64,000 bases of DNA, from NCBI GenBank assembly GCA_037783545.1, contig JBBELK010000930.1, positions 1-64,000 on the forward strand. The letters run 5' to 3'. The notes beneath the pieces were generated by a model. That model searched no databases and was not told the origin of the DNA. It saw nothing but the letters and a program-made list of their open reading frames with translations. Of the stretch, positions 46,425-58,371 are shown in pieces (position 1 is the first letter of the stretch; each line of letters opens with the position of its first letter). A program made the translations under genes and the position numbers. This DNA comes from Henricia sp. BOLD:AAB3569 (taxonomy: Eukaryota > Echinodermata > Asteroidea > Spinulosida > Echinasteridae).

Positions 46425-47690
46425 TGCACGGCTATAATGACGGTACAATGTAATTCATTTAACCCCATTTGACGTAACGTGCCCGATATTTTGGCAGTAT
46501 ATACAGAAATAGGGGAGGGGAGGGGATGGTGGGGGATCAAGCGCACTCAAAACAGTGTATCTTATGAGGCCCTTTATTTTACAAAACTGCTCTTCTTCAA
46601 ATTAGACCCTTTTTGAAAGCTTTGAGAAAATGCCAACGACCGTTTCTATTTGTGCTCAACAATTCCACAGAAAATGTACTCATTACGACAGCGAGCGGGA
46701 CGTTTATTATAGTTTGCTTCAAGCCCTTGCAATGCATCATTTGCAGTTACCCAAAATGTTACTTCACGAGTTGACGAGGAAAACCCGACAGAAAGTGTTG
46801 ATACCAATGGTTACAAACACCACATGTAAAATGGTACCTTGGTGAGAGAAATTGCCAACTGAAGGTGCCTTTTTTAAAAAGACTATCTGCAGACATTTTT
46901 GTTTTACCATTCATTCAAAACATAAACCACGCAAGAGGTTCTACAGGTTTTCTGAAATATTACTGCATCTATGTGGCTCAAATTTCTACAAGGCAGTTTA
47001 TCAACATTATTCTTTAGTTCTTTTGTTCCTGTTTTGAACAGTAATCTGTCTTTATTTATTTCACTTTGCCTAATCAGATTGCCGGCTCATGACAAAATCT
47101 GGAACAGATGTGAATTTTTGTATAAACTGATAGTGACATCAACATCTTGCGTCATGAATCCCTAACGAGCGGTTCGTGTCAACAATAATAATATTATTAG
47201 GATAACACGACAGACGTATGACACCATATCGTGCGTAGGTTTCACCCGCAACCATCTGTTTTATAACCCATTACAAGTCAGTAGTATTAATTTATACAAT
47301 AGAAACTCCTCAGATGAAGGCAACGATCGTTGTCATACATTCAGTATCCTGACCTACTTGAATTATTGGCGTGGCACCTATGGTATACGATCAAATATAA
47401 ACAACTATAGTTTTGCCAATCTCCTCCGACTAAGAGCTTTGAAATGTAATTTCTAACTTTACTAAACCTAAGTTCGTAAGAGCTTCTTATAATTATGGCC
47501 ATCTAAAGTCATTTTGACAACCCTTTTGGGGTGTATTAATAAAAATTACGGTTTGTATCTTCATATAAAATCGAACATAAAAACTAACAGTGCGAACATT
47601 ATATCTATAACAGAAGAAGTAGCTGTTTTAATTATGTTTATAGCCTTAATTCGTCATTTCGAAATTCAGGTCAATTTCTCTTATGTCTGC
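46425..47690. other. Anonymous DNA
   Basis: Short open frames only; none recognisable. Confidence 0.4.
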
Positions 47691-48144
47691 CGCCAAACAA
47701 TATTTTCATCTGATCTTCCTCCGTCCCTGCACCTCTATATCCATCACCCTCCTCTCTACTGTCCTCAGCATATGCCCAAACCATCTAAGTCTCGCTCCCT
47801 GAGCCTTCTTCGAAACCTTCTCCGACCTTCGCAGTCCCTCTGATACACACATTGCTGATTCTATCTCTCCATCTCATGTCACGTCCATTTTCAACTGACG
47901 TGCTTGCTCAATGGGTTTGACTTCCATATCATACAACATAGCCCGCTTGCCGCACCACTGTTGTCAAATACAATAAATTTATATTCGTTTTTTGTGTGAA
48001 ATTTGATTCAGTTTTACACAGCACTCCTGACACATTATTCCAGTTGTGCAATTCCGCATGATTTCTTCTGGTGTCCATCTTCTCCCCACCGTCTGTTGAT
48101 AACGTCGACCCCATATAGTAAAACCTACCTTTGTTTACCATCTC
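47690..48144 (-). pseudogene. LINE 3' remnant (RT C-terminus, minus strand)
   Basis: On the minus strand, GRFYYMGSTLSTDGG and NNVSGVLCKTE (47929-48147) are followed, in other frames toward 47690, by KVSKKAQGARLRWFGHMLR and RRVMDIEVQGR. This order (YLGS.LS.DGG, SGVLC, ARLRWFGH) is the usual C-terminal end of RTE-like LINE ORF2 proteins. Frameshifts and stops mark it as dead. A MITE abuts its upstream edge at 48145. Confidence 0.8.
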
Positions 48145-48385
48145 CACTATAAAAACTGTGGTGCTAAATTAACACCAGTGGTGTTGCCTTATATAAATAC
48201 CAAGCCTGGTGTTAAGTTTTAACACCACAAGTATTAGTTTTAACACCAAGGGTGTTAAAAATAATGCATTTATTTCAATTGAGGAATAAAAACTAACACC
48301 CATTGTGTTAAATTTTAACACCAGATTTGGTATTTATATAAGACAATACCACTGGTGTTAATTTAAAACCGCAGTTTTTGCAGTG
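48145..48385. mobile_element. 241-bp MITE with AACACCA repeats
   Basis: Tips CACTATAAAAACTG and CAGTTTTTGCAGTG are inverted, and complementarity extends inward through AATTAACACCAGTGG and ATATAAATACCA. TCTC on each side (48141-48144, 48386-48389) may be a short target duplication. Internal TTAACACC words repeat in both orientations. Confidence 0.8.
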
Positions 48386-51219
48386 TCTCCACCTAATCTT
48401 CCCTTTTTGGGGGTTTTGCTCTAAGCATCTCGCACTGTAAAAAAATGTATATAATGTTGTTTGAGGTTGTTTAAGATGTTGTATTGTCCACATAAGGTCA
48501 ATGTTCCCTTACCATGTAACTAGAAGTCTTGATCACACCCATTCCATTTACAGAAGAAAGATGATCGGTTGGTATGCCTTGGTTGGCCCCTTTGCTGTAA
48601 TCACGGTTGGAACGTCAACAAGTGTTTTGTCTACTGTATGTTTTTCTGTAAATAATTATTCGAGTCAGCATGCAAAACGAGGTCATCAATGTACGGTATT
48701 TCGCAAAGCCACATCCGCGTAACAGACACGTCCGTTTACTGTATCTTGTAAACGCCGTTTACGATGGATTACTGCTGTGAAATACAGTACAATACTGTAC
48801 ATTCAACACGGCCGCCAGTTTTTTCACACCATAATGAAAACTGACAAAGAAGCTGTAAATCACCAAATTACCATAATTATACATGTAAAAGGGGAATCCA
48901 CAACATTCAAGGCACACGATCAACCATACATAAAGTCAATTAGAATGCTGCGCACGTGTTTGTGTTCATGCACGTTTTTGCATCCTGTGCCCAACGTGAA
49001 AACTGCATGTAGCCCTTCAATTTAATTCAGACGAGGCAGCGTTGACGACGATGCTGTGGCCGCAAAATTATGTTATTATTTATTTATTTGTTGTTTTACC
49101 ACCGATTTAAAATAAATAAATACACAAATAAAATACACCTGCACAATAAATTACCTCTCAAACTAGGTACACCAGTATTTCTTCCCGTGATTAATCAAAT
49201 GTCTCATTTATCGTAAGTTTCGTTGCGAGATTTTGTGACTTACCTAGCGATTTATAAAAATTACCGTCCAGCTCAAGGTTTTTAGGGTGAAATAATTGTT
49301 TTACAAACAACGCTGTGCCTTTTTTTTCGTAAGGGCATAGACAATGGACACGTCATAAGAATATGAGCCCCCAAAAGAGGAACTGCAATACATTCGTCTT
49401 CCCAGCATAATATTATCTACTGTACTATATACTGTAATGTACTTATTAATAATCATTTAACAAAACTTTTAAAGCGTTTAGACATCAGCAAGTAGTATCT
49501 GCAGACGTAACGGAAAACGTGCGTATTTCGTATGACACTATATAACAGCAGAGCTTTTCTTGATTTTAGTACAGTTTATTTAGAGGAAACCCTGAAAGTA
49601 TTCATTGAGTTACCGTACGCCATGTGTATGGAGATTACATGTCTGCAGGGCTCAACGACATTCTGATACTTATTTCCGTTTTCAGAAATCGGTCAAATAT
49701 CTGCAAATGGCCCAATGGGGTTAAGTCTGCGGTCAGATTATCGGATTTAAGGTTGCACTGTGTATGTCTGCGCACGCTGAGCAGGCAATTAATTTCGATA
49801 GCACTATACTAAGTTCTCAAATCGTGACGTGGTTTACGTTTATCAGATATTGATGACGCGGTCAGTGGTAATCATCCTTCAACAATACAAAGAATAACGG
49901 AAATCGTGTGACCGGATATGGGGCAGAGGAATACGGGCTGGTTTGTTATTTACATGGTTTGGGGAGATGTTCGTCTTCGTCGTAGCATAAGCATAGCCTT
50001 TTGTATATATTCAGTTAAAATACGGGAATGTTATACCGAAGTTCAGTTTGGCATCAAAATGGAAAGTTTTTAAAAGCTCTTTTAGTTTACCTAGATCTTT
50101 TAATGATCTGTAGACTTTATTTACTTGCCTATGTATTTCGATGTTTATGCCGATCCTGACAGTTGTAAAGCGACACATGACGGCAGATATAGAATGCATT
50201 ACATAAGAGATAGCCATTGTTATTATAGTGGTCGAGATATGTCTCACAATGTTCCTGGAATGGTTCCCGGGCCACATATTCCACAGAAACACAGCAAGGA
50301 CCGGTATTGGATCATTTTAAAACACCCATGAGTGGTTGAACGACATACAACGATGAATATTAATGAGTGCAATGCCGGCGTGCGGCAAAATGGCTGTATT
50401 TATTTACGCCAGTCATGTAGCTGAAAGCCCTTGGTACATGTACCACTGTTTCTGTGGAAAGGGGGGCAAAAGGGGAAAAACACTTTTTAATGTTTCATTG
50501 CGGCTTTTGTGGTTTCAGAAATTCGGGACAACAAGCGAACGGGCATTGCAAAGCAGTTCGCTGTAATCATCTAAGAATAATTGCAGCAAGTTGTTGAGTT
50601 AGTAAACATGATAATATTGCAGCGTATTTTGATTGTTCCATTAAACCTTTTTAGTTGTCCATCTCCGTTATCACATCACCCACCCGAGTATTTTTAAATT
50701 CATTTTAGAAACATCGTCGTGCAGTCATTAAATACGGTCAAATTGTACACATTTGTCAATTCATTTAAAAAACATCGTCGTCATGAAAATGCGGTGAAAT
50801 TGTACAAAATCCTTGTGTAGCATTGGTGTTTAAACACTCACATCGTCCGCCTTATTCTGTTTGCTTAACGCGAGCCATTTTTGAGTGATATTCCCGATTG
50901 AAAGCAGCTGCTACGATGTTTTATTTTCAAGTTCTTAGTAAGTTTCTTGAATATTTTGCAAACAGCAGGCGCGTTTCAAATTTCGATTTCTTAAGTGCAC
51001 CTTTCATGCAATTCCCTATCCATAGGTTTTGATAGGGTCAAATCACGTACACATTTGATTTTAAAGAACGGGATCCGCACGTCTTTTCAAGTTCTAGCTT
51101 ATATGTCTATTTTTGAAAACGATGCGTATGACTTTGTCCTTCATTACGCATCCCGATGATAGCCAAATGATATCCTTGTGGTTTTGTTCCGTATGAAAGA
51201 CGCGCTTACATGACCCATA
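48386..51219. other. Anonymous AT-rich DNA, no gene seen
   Basis: About 2.8 kb without a recognisable gene or mobile-element end. Only short frames without family resemblance. Confidence 0.45.
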
Positions 51220-51223
51220 TTAA

Positions 51224-51678
51224 CCCTTTCAGTACCATTGAGCCAAATTGGCACAAATATGTTAGTACACTCCCGTACCCCCATCCCAATTGGCACCGAA
51301 TATTTTGCATGCCTTCGTTACTGAGGTGCCATTTAAAACAATCCAACCGGAAAGTTTCCGAAAGCATAACAGCGCCCTAAGTTGATTAGAAAATTGTGAT
51401 GGGTCGCTCGATGTCATTTTGTTTTCACCCCGCATTTTACGATCGAGTGATCCATTTCATTAACTACAGTCATCATGGAAGACGATGACATTTTGCAGGA
51501 ATTGTTAGCAGATAGCGACTCAGATATGTCGTCTGATGGTAGCGACGAAGTTTCTGAATTGCATGACAGTGGAGACGAGTCTTTACCCAAGCTTTCGTCG
51601 ACGCGAAAGACCGATTTTCGAGACGATGGTGTGAAGCTGCCCAAACATGGTATGAACCTTGGCCTACTATTGTACTAA
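51224..51678 (+). mobile_element. 5' end of a piggyBac-like transposon
   Basis: TTAA (51220-51223) is followed by CCCTTTCAGTACC, the style of piggyBac tips. Internal inverted words CCAATTGGCAC / GCCAAATTGGC occur within 80 bp. An acidic open frame begins at ATG 51475 (MEDDDILQELLADSDSD..., 67 codons), like the serine/aspartate-rich N-termini of piggyBac transposases; a GGTATG near 51650 could be a splice donor. The catalytic domain and the right tip were not found, so this is a solo end or a truncated element. Confidence 0.65.
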
Positions 51679-51679
51679 A

Positions 51680-52301
51680 AACTTGTAATAAAAAAATTGA
51701 CTACATCTCACGAAAGTGAACAAAAACATGTTTGTCCCTAAATCATGAACACCTGCATGAGGCACGTAACTGCTTATGGATGAGGTACCTAACGTGTTTC
51801 TGACTAGTACCTCAGGTAGCTTAAAGGGACACATTGCGTCCAATTTTCACAAAATCTTGCCGTTTGCAAATGTACCTTATACCTTTGAAGAGTTGTTCAT
51901 GCATTAAAACACTTACAATGTGTTGTAATTGGAGATTAATGATTACAAAAATTGGCCGTAATCATCCGACCCACGAGACGTAAACGTATTCGAGCAGTAA
52001 ATGGGTCATTCTTCAGTAACTGTCTATTTTTTAAGTTTTTCAAATTTTGATTATTTTTAGTGGATGTTTCACGAAGTTCATGACGGTACACAATCACTTT
52101 AATTAACGTTTGGCACAATATGTAGGTAAATTTTATTTAATTTCCTTAACATTAAATCTGCAGTGTTGTAGCATGGGAAAAATGTGCCAAAATCATATCC
52201 GTCACACTTTCGTGACAAAAATGACAACGACTTCGGAAGTTAAGTAAATTCAAAGAAGAGAATTTAAAGTTTAAACATATAATAACATCCAGTGAACAGA
52301 A
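51680..52301. other. Anonymous DNA between piggyBac end and transposon nest
   Basis: No gene. TTAAAGGGACACATTG at 51831 looks like a possible TTAA-element tip, but no partner end was found. Confidence 0.4.
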
Positions 52302-52612
52302 TAAACACCTTCACAAAAGTAAGTTCCCCCTAAACAATTGATTATATCTCCCAATTAAAGTAAACTTCGGAATTACACGAAATTTTGTGTAAATGATTAG
52401 TGCAATGCATGGAATGTGCATTTCAAGTGGTTCCATACATAATGTTATGCATGAAAGAGCAGCATTTAAAGGTAAAATGGACACTTTTCAAAAATTGCAA
52501 AATGCAGTCAACAATTCCCTAATTCTTTTCACACATGACAAGTACAGTTTTGGTCCTCAGTATCTTGTGCTGTTCGTGCACCGTGACTGCATTTTAATAA
52601 AAGCAGTTTAAA

Positions 52613-52916
52613 ATGCCACGCATGTCTATCCAAGACAGGGCCATTGCCATAGGCCTGCTAGAGACCCTTACACATGTAAAACAAGTAGGCCGTAGGATGG
52701 GAGTCAGGAAAAATAAGAAATTGCATTAAAAATTGATTGGAGCTGTCGCAGACTTGCCAAGAACTGGTCGAATTAACGTTACTACCCCTGAAAACGATAA
52801 TTTTATGGCAATGCACGTCCACATAGGCCGAGGGCAAGAGTGGTCAATAAATTTACCGGATGATATAGTCGGCAAACTCCCCAGATCTCGATCCCATAGA
52901 ACATTTGTGGGATCAA
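52613..52916 (+). pseudogene. Tc1-like transposase, 5' part with internal deletion
   Basis: Starts MPRMSIQDRAIAIGLL, a Tc1-type N-terminal helix-turn-helix opening, continues after one in-frame TAA with DLPRTGR, TTPENDNFMA, then jumps within about 100 bp to SPDLDPIEHLWDQ, which normally lies near the third catalytic residue. The central catalytic region is therefore deleted, and the gene is then broken by element X. Confidence 0.85.
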
Positions 52917-53115
52917 TAGACCTATGACATAATGACGTCACGCAATGTTTACCGCGGTGCATTATGGGTGAAGAGTTGGGACAGAAATCTGCATCGCTAG
53001 TTTGCGTGCGTTACGTGCATAGCGACCAGCGTGTTATGCACGTTACTTTGTAAACTTTACTAAACAAAGATCTTACATTTTTTTAAATGGTTCATGTCTA
53101 CTTAGTTGTGCCTGC

Positions 53116-53333
53116 GTGAATTTTAAGCGCACGACGGACGCCGGACCTACAAAAGGCGGCGAAAATGGCCCTGTAATTCTGCAACTTGAATCACCAACGG
53201 ACGCGGAGCATGCTTCCAATAATTCAGGGCCTGCGGGCCGCGCCGGGCGGGTGGCTGGGGAGGCCGAGGGCCAACAACTAGGACCAGTGGAAATGCAAAA
53301 CCCTGAAATCCCAGCACACTTCATCCAGTGGGA
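53116..53333 (+). CDS. Putative coding exon in the left terminus of element X
   Basis: Open frame reading KGGENGPVILQLESPTDAEHA, later EMQNPEIPAHFIQWEG, ending at a GGTACAT donor-like site (about 53334). The right terminus carries the same frame as its mirror (58257-58369 minus, continued at 61858-61925 minus), with changes that keep the frame and the same donor-like site. Conservation of the frame in both termini suggests a real first exon of a transposon gene. The protein is not recognised. Confidence 0.45.
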
Positions 53334-53475
53334 AGGTACATAATATCTTGTGGGTGAGAATAATCAGAAGTTGATCAGGATTGTTTTTCTTTAAAATAGC
53401 TTAGCATATCAAGCACGGCAAGTGCAGATTTGATGAAAAACCAATATTGTTTTATTTAAAAAACAAAATTTCATA

Positions 53476-53956
53476 CATGTATTTGTACATGTACCAGGGG
53501 CCGTATTCATAAAACAGTGCAACACTTTACTAAGAGTGTCACTTAAAGATAGTTCTAGATAAGGGAAACCCTTATTAAGTGAGTTATTACACCAAATATT
53601 GATAATCTGATAGCTCCTCCAATCACTGCACTCCATCCAAGCTCATTTGCATACTTGTACATGGCAACAAGAGATAAATCGTATGTCATATTTTGATGTC
53701 GTCCTCAGTTGGCTGAGACAGTCAGCAATTTATTGACATCTGCCAGAGTATTGAAGAGTGTCAAGAAATAATGGAAAATTTTGTGATTTCGACAAAGGCT
53801 ACAGGTTTGTTTTACTAGACAGGTGACCTCTAAATTCTACATGTTGTCTAATTGGATTTCTGAAATAACTAGGCTACATCATTGATTCAAACGTAACTTG
53901 GACGTACATGTAGGTCTATCACAGGCGTGTGTTCACCTACCAAAATACACAGCTAA
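53476..53956. other. Element X interior, anonymous
   Basis: No gene recognised between the left terminus of X and the DIRS-like fragment. Confidence 0.4.
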
Positions 53957-55300
53957 AAATGATTAATGCACAGTTTCTTTGAAGATGGGAGCACTGGACT
54001 TGTAGGACCTATTAAAATATTTCTCATGCTCAATTGTTCTGCGGAACAATGGTCCGTGTGGCACTGCTAGCTCGCATGAGCAGTTGCCAATTACTTTTGC
54101 AACTTCCCGAATGGTCGGCATTTGTTGATTCATAAGTTTCTGTATTGACGAAATGATGGTTTCTACTTTGGGCTCTGGGATTGAAATTCTCATAAGGTTA
54201 GAGTCCAAATTAAACCCAAGGAAATCAATTTCCCGTGTCGGGGCTAGAACAGGCCTTTTCTCATTAATCGTGAATCCCAGCTCGTGGGTTAAGGAAATTA
54301 TTCTGGACACATTCTGGACAATATTCTGGACAATATTCTGGACTCATTCTTTGAATGTTCTGCACAAGAGAAGTGAATCGTCTAAATAATCGCACAATTC
54401 AAAACCCCGTAACCTCAGAGAGGCAACAAGTAGTTTCATTACTTTAGTGAAACACGTTTCATTACTTTAGTGAAACACGTTTCATTACTTTAGTGAAACA
54501 CGTTTCATTACTTTAGTGAAACACGTTTCATTACTTTAGTGAAACACGTTTCATTACTTTAGTGAAACACGTTTCATTACTTTAGTGAAACACGTTTCAT
54601 TACTTTAGTGAAACACGTTTCATTACTTTAGTGAAAGCACATGCCAAGCCAAAAGGTAGGCAGGTAAATTCGTACAACTTATTGTCCCATGTGAATCGTA
54701 AGAATTTCCTTTGTTCACTTGCGATTGGCACGGCAAAATAAGCGTCCTTCAAATCTACAGACGCCATGTAACATCCAGGTCTTAATAGCTGGATTGCCGT
54801 GCGGATTGTCTCCATTTTAAAATGGAAATACGCTACAGATGCATTTAAACCTTCGAGATTGATAATAGGCCGATTAGATTCATCTTTTTTAGGCCTAATG
54901 AAAATTGTGGTAATATATTCGCCTTTACAATGTTCCGTTTGAACAATCGCTCCCTTTTGAAGCATTGTGGCTATTTTTTCGGCTACAATTTTAGCCTCAT
55001 GGGGTTCAAAATGTAATTCCTTCGGAATGTACGTTTGATGTGGCACAGAAATATATTCAATATGATGGTGTTGGACACTGTCCAGCACCCATCCATCGGA
55101 TGTGATCTTATGCCATTGGGCAATATGATGTGCCAATTTATCTGCCAGGATTTCCCCCTGTATTTACCAAGAGCGTTATCACATTTGTGCCATCGTCTAC
55201 TTTCTGCTTTTCGATGGTCTTTCATTGAGGGACTCGAGGACAGGGTTTGCATTGCGTCCGCCATACCGGTCATCTGGTCTTGTACTGTTGCAAACTCTTC
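53957..55300 (-). pseudogene. DIRS-like retrotransposon RT/RNase H fragment (minus strand)
   Basis: On the minus strand, 55136-54600 encodes RPIINLEGLN, YMASVDLKDAYFAVPI, RKFLRF and YEFTCLPFGLACAFTKVMK, typical of DIRS/Ngaro reverse transcriptases. After a tandem repeat (54433-54636) the frame resumes with FELCDYLDDSLLL (about 54400), then a short 11-12 bp repeat, then LGFTINEK, IDFLGFNLDS and TIREVAKVIGNCS (54310-53963), the usual RT-to-RNase H region. Upstream (55273-54983) a gag-like segment is in another frame. The tyrosine recombinase was not seen. Repeat expansions and frame changes mark it as dead. Confidence 0.85.
54433..54636. repeat. 23-bp minisatellite inside RT coding sequence, ~9 units
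   Basis: GTTTCATTACTTTAGTGAAA + CAC repeated almost without variation. One unit corresponds, on the minus strand, to the native codons for FTKVMK, so the array grew from coding sequence. Because 23 is not a multiple of 3 the reading frame is broken. Confidence 0.95.
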
Positions 55301-55536
55301 CCGTTTAACATCGCCTGAGGTTTTGCTGGTCTTTCTGCACTTCTATTTTCCCTTTTCCCCCGACGGGTTACCGCCGGACAAAGGCACCGAAGTTTCCGGG
55401 TCGTCCTCAGGCACCGTGCCGCTCATCTCGATGTCCGAGGGCCCGTACGTCCAGCAAGTGAAGCAGATCGGCAGTAAGTTGCGTGTTCATTGTGAAGCGA
55501 AGTATAGCCGGTCACAAAATGCACTGAGGTGTGTTG

Positions 55537-55773
55537 GTGTTGTTGTTGTTGTTAATTTATGGCATCTAGGGCATACTTTATTATCAACTATACTTAATTA
55601 TCAACTTGAGATGACGAAGAAGGAGTTGCAATTCCAGAAGTGGGAGGAAAACCTACGCGGGGTAAACACAAGTAGGGACTGCAAACCCAATCCACATACA
55701 CGCCCCGGATTCGAACCCGGGACGCCAGAGGTGAAAGGCGAGGAAAGAACCGCTACGCCAACCCGACCGCACC
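55537..55773 (-). mobile_element. tRNA-derived SINE (copy A)
   Basis: Same family as 34566-34850, minus strand, with an internal ~50-bp deletion near its 3' part. B box GGTTCGAATCC complement at 55707-55717. Flanked by 15-bp direct repeats CACTGAGGTGTGTTG at 55522-55536 and 55774-55788. Confidence 0.9.
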
Positions 55774-55788
55774 CACTGAGGTGTGTTG

Positions 55789-56072
55789 TTGTTGTTAATT
55801 TTATGGCATCTTCAGCAATTAAAGCCCTTTATGCCATCGACTATACGGTTTTATCTTTAACTATACTTTATTATCAGCTTGAGATGACGAAGAAGGAGTT
55901 GCAGTTTTAGAAGTGGGAGGAAAACCCCAAGAGAAATACCCGGGGGGAACACACGCGGACAAGTAGGGACTGCAAACTCAATCCACATACACGCCCCGGA
56001 TTCGAACCCGGGACGCCAGAGGTGAAAGGCGAGGAAAGAACCACTACGCCAACCCGACCGCCTACTCACTGG
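55789..56072 (-). mobile_element. tRNA-derived SINE (copy B)
   Basis: Full-length copy, minus strand, immediately beyond the right target repeat of copy A. Head has A box TGGCGTAGTGG and B box GGTTCGAATCC. Its right flank CACTGGGGTGTTG (56077) resembles its left flank. Confidence 0.9.
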
Positions 56073-56089
56073 GGTGTTGTTGTTGTTGT

Positions 56090-56368
56090 TGTTAATTTTA
56101 TGGCATCTTCGGCAACTAAGGCCCTTTATGACATTAACTGTACGGGTTTAGCTCTAAAGTTTAACTATACTTTATTATCAACTTGGGATGACGAAGAAGG
56201 AGTTGTAGTTTTAGAAGTGGGAGGAAACCCTCAGAGAAATCCCCAGGGGAAAACCCACGCGGTCAAGTAGGGACTGCAAACCCAATCCACATACACGACC
56301 CGGATTCGAACCCGGGACGCCAGTGGTGAAAGGCGAGTAAAGAACCACTACGCCAACCCGACCGCCCC
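56090..56368 (-). mobile_element. tRNA-derived SINE (copy C)
   Basis: Third copy in the same orientation, A and B boxes intact, (AAC)n tail at its left. No matching right-hand target repeat was found, so it may derive from tandem duplication rather than a separate insertion. Confidence 0.88.
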
Positions 56369-56559
56369 TAAATTATTTTACACACATTCTCGGTTTCAAC
56401 CAATTTGTAGTCAATGCATTTTTGTTTTGTGGGACACCTTTTGTTACTTAAACTGTTCAATAATGTAAACACAATACATGTACAATTATGTGCAACCATG
56501 CATGTCCTAAAGGAACAAATAAACTGGCCCACAATATGGTGGCTATTCGATATGGTCTA

Positions 56560-57290
56560 TATATATGTGCATTTACGGTTCTCCCACAATTCACTGCGCA
56601 TCGTACATGGGGAGTGCATGATGGGCTACAATTCTAGTACACTCACAGAGGCGCTGGTTTACGTCCGTGCACAAGTGAATGTGATTCCGGACTGGAAAGC
56701 GGATCGAGTTCTTGGCCGCTTCAAACTTGTACAAATGTGGTGAATTTGTGTTTCTGACACAAATCTTCCCTGGTAATATAAAGCTCAGGTACAAATTCAA
56801 CCTACTGTCTGTTTGGGATTATATCGGCAACTAGAGGTGGAATAATTAAAATGTATTTCGAAAACCTGTCACGCGCCAGCAGGCGCTCATTGTGACTGCG
56901 TGGGTATTTATTTATATTTATATTTATACCATTTCTTTACCCAGGGTACGTACTCCCTTGAACTTTAAACGGGCACACGCTCGTTGTTAATGACGTGACT
57001 GCGGGTTTTGACGATCACCTTAAATATTCTACCCCTAGATGCCAATATAATCCTAAAACAGATATACAATAATTCGAAACTGTGTCTGCGATCTATGTTA
57101 CCAGTTAAAGGCGGCGGGTCGTCAGCAATGCGCGCGCGACAAATTCGTGCCACGAAATACGCAGCTCCATGCATTTGCTATTTGGTGTGCGCACATTGCT
57201 GACGAGCCTGTGCCTTTGTAAAAAACACAAATTCGCCTCGTTTTACAAGTTTGAAGCGGCCGCGTGGGGTAACTTGGATTTGTGTAACAC
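56560..57290. repeat. Inverted pair of the 4.4-kb dispersed repeat
   Basis: 56560-56870 matches 4400-4860 directly (without the TTAA MITE); 56990-57290 is the inverted relative and contains the MITE. Between them lies TTTATTTATA-rich DNA ending TTTACCCAGGGTA, as at 5167-5220. Confidence 0.7.
57109..57216. mobile_element. Second copy of the TTAA hairpin MITE
   Basis: Starts after TTAA (57105-57108) with AGGCGGCGGGTCGTCAG and ends CTGACGAGCCTGTGCCTTTG; the right TTAA has decayed. Related to 4599-4731. Confidence 0.65.
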
Positions 57291-58129
57291 TCATTGTGGG
57301 GTTAATCAGCTACAGCAACGTCATCCCTTACTTCCAGGCTAATGGCTGGTGTTTTATTTGAGTCTGTCACGAGTACAAGCCCAGTCAAAGGCCACTGTAC
57401 AAAGTAGGTCACAATTAGATGCTTTTGCATTTTGGTGTTTTTAATAGCTTGTACATGTATTAAAATGGGTGGATTGTGAATGGACTCCACTTTAACACTA
57501 ATGGTATTACAAAATTATCAGAAGATTCTGGAAAAACTATTTACATTATTTTTACCTCGGGGGTGGGGGGAGTGGGGGGGGGGGGGGGGGTGTGCTTGAC
57601 GATTCTACATGTTCTCCATTGTCACATGAACTTTGGCTTGGTATCGCTTTTGAATTACTTGGGTCTTCCTGTGGGCAAAGAAAAAGTAATGAGATTTATT
57701 CTGGCATCCTGGTACATGTACGCTGGATATCAAGTGCCACTATTTAATAAAATAAATCCAAAACCAACATAATAACTCAATGAAAAATAGTAATTGGCTT
57801 TAGTCTGTCTGCATGTTCAAGAGGAACCCGTCAAGTTTAAAATTATATTTCACCTACAATCTGTGTTTAGTAATTTAAATTAGATACAGGGAGAAAACAC
57901 TTGCACACTACCCATTGGGTGTTGGATGATGATTATTGATTGCTGTCATCAATTGTTGTCATCACAATCTTCCAATGTCACAATGCTAGATTCCTAAAAA
58001 AAATAGCAGAATTTCTTATTAGCATTTAAAATGTTAGTTTGTCATATTGTTTCATAAAAAAGTGTGCAAAACGGGGTGAAAATTGTGCGGTCATAAATTT
58101 TTCTCTCTCTCAAGACTCAAAAACAAAAT
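57291..58129. other. Element X interior, anonymous, with G-run
   Basis: No gene recognised. A G-rich tract at 57558-57591 gives glycine-rich open frames that are compositional. Confidence 0.45.
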
Positions 58130-58371
58130 TTTTAAAAATAAAACAGGTATTGGTTTTTCATCAAATCTGCACTTGCCGTGCTTGATATGATAAGCTATTT
58201 TAAAGAAAAACAATCCTGATCAACTTCTGATTATTCTTACCCACAAGATCTTATGTACCTTTCCACTGGATGAAATGTGCTGGGGTTTCAGGGATTTGCA
58301 TTTCCACTGGTCCTAGTTGTTCGCCCTCGCCCCTCGGCCCGCAGGCTCTGGAAGCATGCTCAGCGTCCGTA

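Noticed and set aside
54433-54636. CRISPR-like array
   Set aside because: Units are contiguous 23-bp tandem repeats with no spacers, in animal DNA, and derive from RT codons.
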